A program made the position numbers and the translations under genes. Below are positions 1 through 5,836 of a stretch of 10,893 bases of DNA, one piece after another. The first letter of the stretch is position 1. Each line of letters opens with the position of its first letter. The notes beneath the pieces were generated by a model. The model was not told where the DNA came from. It ran no database searches and saw nothing but the letters and a program-made list of their open reading frames with translations. Location: NCBI GenBank assembly GCA_041562215.1, contig JBFEYJ010000091.1:1-10893 (forward strand), written 5' to 3'. Origin of the DNA: JBFEYJ01 sp041562215 (lineage in GTDB: Bacteria > Pseudomonadota > Gammaproteobacteria > Thiohalomonadales > Thiohalomonadaceae).

Positions 1-47
1 GAGGTGCCGAAGTCGATACCGATGGCAATTGTGTTCTTTATGCCCAT
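1..47 (-). CDS. Start of an ASKHA-superfamily ATPase (Hsp70-like or FGGY kinase), cut by window edge
   Basis: Reading the minus strand from the ATG at 47-45 gives MGIKNTIAIGIDFGTS, where the last codon is incomplete at the edge but can only be Ser. The segment IGIDFGTS is the phosphate-1 loop that opens the actin/Hsp70/sugar-kinase (ASKHA) fold. It is the typical beginning of Hsp70-family proteins such as YegD, and FGGY carbohydrate kinases such as ribulokinase start similarly, so the two cannot be separated from 15 residues. The start is supported by a purine-rich stretch just upstream on the minus strand, with GGGGA about 7 nt before the ATG. The gene is divergent from the lipoprotein gene at 168. 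The motif is seen directly; the family choice is inference. Confidence 0.55.
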   Translation of the reverse strand, partial: MGIKNTIAIGIDFGT

Positions 48-167
48 TTCCCCATCCCCGGTCACGTTCAAATGCCTGGATTTTCCTGTTGATGTGTTGG
101 ACCAGTCTCAGCTTACCTCTAATGATTAAGGGCTACACTATTTTGTACATAGGCTGGAGAGGGAGAA
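48..167. promoter_or_regulatory. Divergent intergenic region with the RBS of the lipoprotein gene
   Basis: This 120-bp stretch separates two divergently transcribed genes and must hold both of their 5' signals. For the plus-strand gene there is a purine-rich ribosome binding site, GGAGAGGGAG, at 156-165. It supports a start at 168 (GGAG spaced 8 nt) and also the in-frame ATGs at 174 and 177. A weak -35/-10 pair, TTACCT (113-118) and CACTAT (136-141) with a 17-bp spacer, is the best promoter candidate I see, but the match is poor. Confidence 0.3.
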
Positions 168-731
168 ATGATCATGATGTCGAAAATGATGGTTATTGTT
201 GTAATGACGCTTGTCGTGACAGCTTGCCAGCAGGCACCGGTAAGGGACGAAGCCTCCTATCTCTCCAGGGTTGGGGTTGGAAGCACCTTCGTCTTGCATG
301 AGGCTTTGATCGTGCCGCTCGGCCATGCAAGGGTATTCTTGCAAGGAGGAAAAATGGTGCCCAAAATTCGTCTCGACCGATACCGCCCTCACTGCAATTT
401 CGAGGTGCGTTCTGTGAGTGACGGGACCCTGAGGATTGAGCCGGATACCTTCCTGGTGACCGAGGTGGATGAGGATGAGGAGGAGGTCGTAGGCCTGCCA
501 CAGCCGCAACGGTATGCGGGACTTGAACTAAATGGTGGTCGGGGAGGGGGGATCAATCAGATCGTCTATTACGTCCGTCATTGGCTCTATGCAGAGCGAC
601 AGCCCGAGGTAATGCACCTGACCTGCCACGGAGGTTTCGACCTGCCGTTCTATGCGCGAACGCCGGGTATCGGCGAGATTCGCCAGGCGCTGGGTCAGCT
701 TGTTACCTTGAACCTGGTGATTACTGAATAG
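168..731 (+). CDS. Putative lipoprotein of unknown function
   Basis: The 187-residue product begins with a hydrophobic segment (about residues 7-19) ending in the lipobox VTAC, with Cys20 as the lipidation site and Gln21 at +2. This predicts an outer-membrane lipoprotein facing the periplasm. The mature part has no membrane segment. Visible blocks are ALIVPLGHARVFLQGG near residues 46-61, RYRPHCNF near 71-78 with a Cys, an acidic run VDEDEEE, and a second Cys in LTCHGGFD near 151-158. The two mature cysteines could form a disulfide. I recall similar hypothetical gammaproteobacterial lipoproteins with the IPxGxARVFLQ and RYxPHCxFE patterns but know no function. The start could be 168, 174 or 177, which all share the same signal peptide core. 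The gene ends with tandem stops TAG TGA at 729-734. It is divergent from the Hsp70/kinase-like gene and convergent with queF, so it is probably monocistronic. Confidence 0.85.
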   Translation: MIMMSKMMVIVVMTLVVTACQQAPVRDEASYLSRVGVGSTFVLHEALIVPLGHARVFLQGGKMVPKIRLDRYRPHCNFEVRSVSDGTLRIEPDTFLVTEVDEDEEEVVGLPQPQRYAGLELNGGRGGGINQIVYYVRHWLYAERQPEVMHLTCHGGFDLPFYARTPGIGEIRQALGQLVTLNLVITE

Positions 732-798
732 TGAGGGATAGATTGCAGGATTAGCGAAACGTGATCCGCTGGTGGTCATTGAACGTTGAATCGATAAT

Positions 799-831
799 GT
801 CGGGTCATGGCTATCGCCTAACCCGACCCAC
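799..831 (-). repeat. REP-like palindromic element
   Basis: GTCGGGT (799-805) pairs perfectly with ACCCGAC (821-827), and an inner GGC (809-811) pairs with GCC (816-818) around a 4-nt loop. Read on the minus strand it starts GTGGGTCGGGTTAGGC. This resembles the REP elements I know from gammaproteobacteria, which begin with a GTAG-type tetranucleotide followed by GTCGGGTTA and an imperfect palindrome. It lies in the gap between two convergent genes, a usual place for such elements. Only one copy is in the window, so its repeat status is inferred from similarity. It could also act as a bidirectional transcription stop. Confidence 0.5.
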
Positions 832-859
832 GCTTGGCAGGATATTGATTGTTGCGGCA

Positions 860-890
860 GGGCGAGAGATAGGCACCATCTTTCTCGCCC
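860..890. terminator. GC-rich hairpin between convergent genes, possible terminator
   Basis: GGGCGAGA (860-867) and TCTCGCCC (883-890) form a perfect 8-bp stem, extendable by one G-T and one A-T pair, with a loop of about 11 nt. It begins 8 nt beyond the queF stop codon on the minus strand. It also lies downstream of the lipoprotein gene on the plus strand, so it could stop transcription from both sides. Neither strand has a strong U-tract after the stem, so intrinsic termination is only likely, not certain. Confidence 0.45.
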
Positions 891-898
891 TCAATCCT

Positions 899-1303
899 TC
901 AGGGTAACGTCACGTGCTGCGGCGGATTCCAGTCGGCGGCGCGGTGCTCGGCAACTACTGTCGTGTAGATACCGCCACGAACGTTGAACTTGCCGGTCAC
1001 GCGCATAAAGCGTGGGTTACAGGCAGCGACAAAGTCGTCCAGCATGGTGTTGGTTACCTTCTCATGGAACGCACCTTCGTCCCGGTATGACCACATGTAC
1101 ATTTTCAGGGCCTTGAGCTCGATGCACTTTAGATCGGGCACATAGTCGATGGCGATGGTGGCAAAATCCGGCTGGCCGGTCTTGGGGCACAGGCAGGTGA
1201 ACTCAGGAATGTCGATGTGGATGGTGTAGTCCCTACTCGGCATCGGATTGTCGAAGGTTTCAAGTTCCTTACTGGGTTGGCTAGGCATAACGCTATCTTT
1301 CAT
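899..1303 (-). CDS. queF: NADPH-dependent 7-cyano-7-deazaguanine (preQ0) reductase QueF
   Basis: QueF reduces the nitrile of preQ0 to the aminomethyl group of preQ1 using two NADPH, a cytoplasmic step in making the queuosine of tRNA. At 134 residues this is the short single-domain (type I) form, not the duplicated form of E. coli. Catalytic residues are visible: FTCLCPKTGQPDFA holds the nucleophilic Cys39 and Asp46, seven residues apart like Cys55/Asp62 of Bacillus subtilis QueF. ELKALKMYMWSYRDEGAFHE holds Glu62 and Glu81, matching Glu78/Glu97. The first ATG is at 1303. Met6 (ATG at 1288) begins MPSQPSKELETF, which resembles the usual start of homologues, so the true start may be 1288. Neither start has a good Shine-Dalgarno sequence. 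The gene stands alone, convergent with the lipoprotein gene and divergent from smc, with no other queuosine gene nearby. Confidence 0.96.
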   Translation of the reverse strand: MKDSVMPSQPSKELETFDNPMPSRDYTIHIDIPEFTCLCPKTGQPDFATIAIDYVPDLKCIELKALKMYMWSYRDEGAFHEKVTNTMLDDFVAACNPRFMRVTGKFNVRGGIYTTVVAEHRAADWNPPQHVTLP

Positions 1304-1340
1304 GGTAGGTTTGTCGGCCCGGAATTGTAGCTGAAATCAG

Positions 1341-1362
1341 CCGGAAGACGAAGAAGTTCCGG
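1341..1362. repeat. Inverted repeat in the queF upstream region, possible operator
   Basis: CCGGAA (1341-1346) and TTCCGG (1357-1362) form a perfect 6-bp inverted repeat around a 10-nt purine-rich centre. On the minus strand it lies 12 nt upstream of a TACAAT box (1329-1324) that could be the -10 of queF. The repeat would then cover the spacer and -35 of that promoter. This suits an operator, but a chance palindrome is also possible. Confidence 0.3.
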
Positions 1363-1381
1363 GGAGGCAAAAGGATGCGGA

Positions 1382-1426
1382 CAGACTGCCGAGATGCCCC
1401 GGTCTGAAGCGGTGTTGCTGTATAAT
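1382..1426 (+). promoter_or_regulatory. Putative smc promoter: consensus -10 with upstream hairpin
   Basis: A perfect TATAAT hexamer lies at 1421-1426, 79 nt before the smc start, in a locally AT-rich patch. No good -35 is found at a 16-18 bp spacing; that position is occupied by CCCGGT-like sequence. The same place is covered by a dyad, CAGACTG (1382-1388) and CGGTCTG (1400-1406), that pairs over 7 bp with one G-T. A -10 without -35 plus a dyad would fit activator-dependent initiation. This is inference from base sequence only. Confidence 0.35.
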
Positions 1427-1504
1427 TTACTGAATAATAAGGGTTTACTTTCCTGTTTATCCCGATACCCGGTTAACCTGCTAGAGTGAAAGACTAACTA
1501 CTAT

Positions 1505-4500
1505 ATGCGACTGAGCAAGATCAAACTCGCCGGTTTCAAGTCCTTTGTTGATCCGACGACTATTCCCCTGCCCACCAATCTGACTGGTATTGTCGGCCCC
1601 AACGGCTGTGGAAAATCCAACACCATCGATGCGGTCCGCTGGGTGATGGGCGAGACTTCGGCCAAACACCTGCGCGGTGACTCGATGACCGATGTCATCT
1701 TCAACGGGTCCAATTCACGCAAGCCTGTCGGCCAGGCTTCTATCGAGTTGACCTTTGATAACAGTGATGGCACGCTCGGCGGTCAGTACGCCCATTACAG
1801 TGAGATCTCCATCAAGCGCACGGTCACTCGTGACGCTCAGTCGCTTTACCACCTCAACGGCACCCGATGCCGCCGTCGTGACATTACCGATATTTTCCTC
1901 GGTACCGGTCTGGGTCCGCGTAGCTACGCCATCATTGAGCAGGGCACCATCTCCCGCATCATCGAAGCGAGGCCGGAGGAGCTGCGTGTGTTCCTGGAGG
2001 AGGCTGCCGGCATCTCCAAGTACAAGGAGCGCCGTCGCGAGACCGAGACCCGTATCCGCCACACTCGAGATAATCTCGATCGTCTCAATGACCTGCGTGA
2101 GGAGCTCGAGAAGCAGCTCAATCATTTGCAGCGACAGGCGGCTACCGCAGAGCGCTACAAAAAGCTCAAGCAGGAGGAGCGGGAACTCAAAGGGCAATTG
2201 CAGGCGCTGCGCTGGCGCAGCCTCGATGGCGACGCGCAAGAGCAGGAGCACCATATCCACGAGCAGGAGACTGCCCTCGAAGCACAGATTGCACGCCAGC
2301 GCAGCGCCGAGGCAGGCATCGAGAGCAAGCGAGAGGCGCATGTCGAGGCCAGCGAACATTTCAACCGGATACAGAGTGAGTATTACGGCATCGGTGCCGA
2401 CATTGCCCGCCTGGAACAGACCATTCAGCATGCGCGCGAACGCTACCAGCAGCAGCGCCAGGATCTGGATCAGCTAGAGCGCTCCTGGAACGAGGCGCAG
2501 GTGCATCAGGATAGTGACCACCGGAAGATCGAGGAGCTGCAGGGCAAACTGCTGGAACTTGAACCGCAACACCAGCAGGCGGTTGAAGCGGAAGCGCTCT
2601 CCGCCGCCGCCTTGGCAGAGGCCGAACAGGCGATGCAGGAGTGGCAGGCGACCTGGGACAGCTTTAATCAGGAGGCCAATGAGCCCTCGCAGACGGCCCA
2701 GGTCGAGCGCGCCCGTCTCCAGCATCTGGAGCAACAGAGCGGGCAACTGCAGCAGCGCCTGGGACGGATCGAAGAGGAGCAGGGGAATCTCTCTGTTGCC
2801 AATCTCGACGAGGAACTGGAGATGCTGCGCGAGCAGTTGGCCGAGGGCGAGATTCGTAGCGCCGGCTTTCAGGAGCGCCTCAGCGGTTGTCTTGAACAGA
2901 TCAACCGCCAGCGTGAGCAGAATCATCAGGACACCAAGGAGTTGGATCAGCTGCGTACCCGTTTGCAGAGTCAGCGCGGTCGCCATGCCTCGCTCGAAGC
3001 GCTGCAACAGGCAGCACTCGGCAAGCGCCAGGGGGCGGTGACCGAGTGGCTGACAAAACAGGGACTGGCCGAGGCTCAACGTTTGGCACAGGGCATCTCC
3101 GTCATCGACGGCTGGGAGCGGGCGGTCGAGTGCGTACTGGGCGATAACCTCGAGGCGGTTTGCGTTGAGGGTATGGATCCCATCCTTGGCACCCTCGGCA
3201 GCCTTGAGCACGGCAACCTGGCGCTCTTCGATACTCGCGCCGAGGCAGGCGCGGCAGAGACTGATGGGAGTACGCTGCTCACTCAGGTAAGCTCCGAGTG
3301 GCCGCTCGACTCACTGCTTGGTTCGGTCTACCTGGCAGAGGATCTGCCTACGGCGCTGACCCGGCGGAGCCGTCTGGCTGCCCACGAATCGGTCATCACC
3401 CGCGACGGGATCTGGCTCGGTAACAATTGGGTGCGGGTGGCTCGCGATGCGGATGAGCGCGCCGGGGTACTCCATCGCGAGCAGGAACTCAAAGAACTGG
3501 TAGAGGACATCGCCTTGCTTGAAGGGCAGGTCGAGTCGCTGCAACAGCATCAGGAACAGGGACGTCAGCGCCAGCGAGAACTGGAGGAAGAGCGCGAGAC
3601 GATCCAGGCGGATCTCAATGAGAGCAACCGACACCACACCGAACAAAAGTCGCAGCTCAGTGCCAAGCAGGCGCGCCAGGAGCAGATCGCCGGCCGCCGG
3701 GCGCGGCTGCAGAGTGAGGCCAATGAGCTGCAGGAGCAACTGGGCCAGGCTGAGACTCAGATGTTCACTTCGCGCGCTACGCTTCACACCGCGCTGGAGC
3801 GAATGGAGGAGTTGGCGCAGCAGCGCGAGGATCTTGCCTCCCGCCGTGATGTACTGCGCGACACACTGGAGCAGTCACGCGAGCGGGCGCGCAGAGATAG
3901 AGAGTTGGCACAGGAGCTCACTGTGCGCATCCAGACCATGCGGACAGAACTCGACAGTACCCGTCAGGGACTGGAGCGCATGAATCAACAGCTTGGCCAG
4001 CTGGCGGAACGTCGTGAAGAGCTCAGGATGGCCCTGGCCGAGGGCGACAGCCCGATCACGCTCAAAGCTGAGGAGTTGGAGGGACTGCTGGAGAAGCGTA
4101 TGGCGGTGGAGAATCGCCTGACCGAGGCGCGCCGCACGGTCGGCGATATCGATCATGCCATTCGTGAGCTGGAGACCGAGCGTCACAGCGCTGAGCAGCA
4201 GGCACAGAACATTCGCAGCAACCTGGAGCGGATGCGCATGGGCTGGCAAGAGATGTCGGTGCGTCGCCAGACCCTTCAGGAGCAGGTTGGCGAGGCGGGT
4301 TTCGAGATTGAGGCACTGTTGCAGGAACTGCCTGAGCAGGCCGATATCAGCGGCTGGGAGCAGGAGCTGGAGGCTATCGGCCAACGTATCCAGCGCCTCG
4401 GTCCAATTAACCTGGCGGCGATCGAGGAATACGAGCAGCAGTCCGAGCGCAAAAATTACCTTGATGCGCAAAATGCCGACCTGACGGAATCGCTGGAGAC

Positions 4501-5011
4501 GCTGGAGAACGCCATCCGCAAGATCGACCGCGAGACCCGCACCCGCTTCAAGGAGACCTTCGACAAGGTCAACAAGGGGTTGCAGGAGAAGTTCCCGCTG
4601 CTGTTTGGCGGCGGCCACGCTTATCTGGAGCTGACAGGCGACGATCTGCTGGACACCGGTGTAACTGTCATGGCGCGACCGCCGGGCAAACGTAACTCCA
4701 CTATCCATCTGCTCTCCGGCGGGGAGAAGGCACTGACCGCCGTCGCATTGGTGTTCTCCATATTCGAGCTTAACCCTTCACCGTTCTGTATGCTCGATGA
4801 GGTTGACGCCCCGCTGGATGAGGCCAATGTCGGTCGCTTCTGTAAGCTGGTAAAAGAGATGTCCGCCCAGGTGCAGTTCATTTTCATCACTCATAACAAG
4901 GCGACCATGGAGCTGGCCACTACCTTGACCGGTGTCACTATGCACGAACCCGGTGTCTCCCGCATCGTCGCGGTGGATGTGGATAAAGCGGTGGAATTGG
5001 CTGCGGTATAG
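1505..5011 (+). CDS. smc: Chromosome segregation/condensation ATPase SMC
   Basis: SMC is the DNA-bound ATPase core of the bacterial condensin, which compacts and separates newly replicated chromosomes, normally with ScpA and ScpB. The 1168-residue length is typical. In order, the N-terminal head has Walker A GPNGCGKS (31-38) and the Q-loop YAIIEQG with Gln146. Coiled coil 1 runs from about 165 to 510 and is rich in Glu, Gln, Arg and Leu. The hinge spans about 515-655 (near GWERAVECVLGDNL). Coiled coil 2 runs to about 1000. The C-terminal head has signature LLSGGEKALTA from 1069 and Walker B/D-loop MLDEVDAPLDEANV from 1096. All ATPase motifs are intact. An in-frame TGA at 1487-1489 leaves ATG 1505 as the only fitting start, yet its Shine-Dalgarno is poor (GTGAAAG, too distant). 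It heads an smc-zipA-ligA cluster. scpA/scpB are not in view. Confidence 0.98.
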   Translation: MRLSKIKLAGFKSFVDPTTIPLPTNLTGIVGPNGCGKSNTIDAVRWVMGETSAKHLRGDSMTDVIFNGSNSRKPVGQASIELTFDNSDGTLGGQYAHYSEISIKRTVTRDAQSLYHLNGTRCRRRDITDIFLGTGLGPRSYAIIEQGTISRIIEARPEELRVFLEEAAGISKYKERRRETETRIRHTRDNLDRLNDLREELEKQLNHLQRQAATAERYKKLKQEERELKGQLQALRWRSLDGDAQEQEHHIHEQETALEAQIARQRSAEAGIESKREAHVEASEHFNRIQSEYYGIGADIARLEQTIQHARERYQQQRQDLDQLERSWNEAQVHQDSDHRKIEELQGKLLELEPQHQQAVEAEALSAAALAEAEQAMQEWQATWDSFNQEANEPSQTAQVERARLQHLEQQSGQLQQRLGRIEEEQGNLSVANLDEELEMLREQLAEGEIRSAGFQERLSGCLEQINRQREQNHQDTKELDQLRTRLQSQRGRHASLEALQQAALGKRQGAVTEWLTKQGLAEAQRLAQGISVIDGWERAVECVLGDNLEAVCVEGMDPILGTLGSLEHGNLALFDTRAEAGAAETDGSTLLTQVSSEWPLDSLLGSVYLAEDLPTALTRRSRLAAHESVITRDGIWLGNNWVRVARDADERAGVLHREQELKELVEDIALLEGQVESLQQHQEQGRQRQRELEEERETIQADLNESNRHHTEQKSQLSAKQARQEQIAGRRARLQSEANELQEQLGQAETQMFTSRATLHTALERMEELAQQREDLASRRDVLRDTLEQSRERARRDRELAQELTVRIQTMRTELDSTRQGLERMNQQLGQLAERREELRMALAEGDSPITLKAEELEGLLEKRMAVENRLTEARRTVGDIDHAIRELETERHSAEQQAQNIRSNLERMRMGWQEMSVRRQTLQEQVGEAGFEIEALLQELPEQADISGWEQELEAIGQRIQRLGPINLAAIEEYEQQSERKNYLDAQNADLTESLETLENAIRKIDRETRTRFKETFDKVNKGLQEKFPLLFGGGHAYLELTGDDLLDTGVTVMARPPGKRNSTIHLLSGGEKALTAVALVFSIFELNPSPFCMLDEVDAPLDEANVGRFCKLVKEMSAQVQFIFITHNKATMELATTLTGVTMHEPGVSRIVAVDVDKAVELAAV

Positions 5012-5029
5012 CCCAGGGCTGGTGCTGGC

Positions 5030-5770
5030 ATGGATACCCTGCGCGTCATTCTCATTATTTTCGGAATCCTGCTTGTGGTGGGTATTTACCTGGCCGATCG
5101 CTTCAAGGGGCGCCGGCCGAAGCTGAACCATCGCCGGAATAAGGTCGATCCAGGCATGTTGCCTGACGTCGATGAATCCTTCACCGCGGCGGAGGAGCCG
5201 CTTCCCTTTGAGTGGGTCGGCAAAGCGGCATCCATCAGCGCTCGTCGCCAGCAGCCCTTGGCCGATGACCAGCTCGATGCCGTCAAGGGCATAAACGGCA
5301 TCAACGCTGATAGCGAGGCGACGAACGTGACCTCAGGGCAGCTCTCTACGCCGGGGGTGCTGCCCGAATCGGTAATCGTGTTGACAGTGATGGCCAGGGA
5401 GGATAAGCGTTTCAGCGGGCCGCTGCTGCTAAAGGTACTGCAGGAGGCAGGATTCGTGCACGGCGAGAGGGGACTTTTTAACTACTGTCTTGCCGGGAGT
5501 GAAGAGCCTCTGTTCAGCGTCGCCAATATACTAGAACCCGGCCGCTTCGTGCTCAGCGAGATTGCCACCCTTCAGACGCCGGGCCTGGCCCTGTTTATGC
5601 ATCTGCCAGCTGCGGTGTCCGGTGAGCTGGCGCTCCAAAACCTGCTGCAGAAATCCCGTCAGATAGCGGCTCAGCTTAGCGGTTCGCTGTGTGATGAGCA
5701 GCGCCTGAGGTTCGATGAGGATAAGTTGGCAAGGCTGGAACAAAAGGCCAGGCGTTACGCCTTAAGCTAG
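5030..5770 (+). CDS. zipA: Cell division protein ZipA
   Basis: ZipA is an inner-membrane protein that binds the C-terminal tail of FtsZ and anchors and stabilises the Z ring at midcell. The N-terminus is a single membrane segment (about residues 5-22, hydrophobic VILIIFGILLVVGIYL) followed by a basic stretch RFKGRRPK, giving the ZipA topology with the bulk in the cytoplasm. Residues about 110-246 are the FtsZ-binding domain, recognisable by VIVLTVMARE, FSGPLLLKVLQEAGF, LFSVANILEPG and TPGLALFMHLP. The total of 246 residues is short beside about 328 in E. coli. The difference lies in the linker (about 30-108), which lacks a long Pro/Gln-rich stretch. The gene starts 18 nt after the smc stop and is probably cotranscribed with it; a weak AGGG lies 11 nt before the ATG. 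The smc-zipA-ligA order supports the call. Confidence 0.95.
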   Translation: MDTLRVILIIFGILLVVGIYLADRFKGRRPKLNHRRNKVDPGMLPDVDESFTAAEEPLPFEWVGKAASISARRQQPLADDQLDAVKGINGINADSEATNVTSGQLSTPGVLPESVIVLTVMAREDKRFSGPLLLKVLQEAGFVHGERGLFNYCLAGSEEPLFSVANILEPGRFVLSEIATLQTPGLALFMHLPAAVSGELALQNLLQKSRQIAAQLSGSLCDEQRLRFDEDKLARLEQKARRYALS

Positions 5771-5836
5771 TTCATAATTTGCGGCTATAAGAACAGATCA
5801 CCAATTCAACCGGATCACATAACAACATATAACACC

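Noticed and set aside
29..301. Plus-strand 90-residue reading frame at the left edge
   Set aside because: It overlaps the lipoprotein gene in another frame, has no RBS or family resemblance, and its start lies inside the minus-strand ASKHA gene.
1304..1380. preQ1 riboswitch upstream of queF
   Set aside because: The minus-strand leader lacks the small C-rich hairpin and the A-rich tail near the RBS that define the preQ1-I aptamer. The only strong hairpin has a pyrimidine-rich loop (minus strand) and does not fit.
1715..4708. Long antisense frames within smc (1715-2431, 2474-3211, 3875-4708)
   Set aside because: They are Leu-rich mirror frames of Glu/Gln/Arg-rich coiled-coil codons in a GC-rich gene, with no sign of real domains.
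1505..5011. SMC-like gene as part of a defence system (for example Wadjet JetC or a RecN/SbcC-type ATPase)
   Set aside because: Length, hinge, signature motif and the zipA-ligA neighbours all fit the housekeeping SMC.
5771..5836. Separate promoter or small gene between zipA and ligA
   Set aside because: The 66-bp gap has AT-rich runs but no paired -35/-10 boxes and no open frame of useful length.
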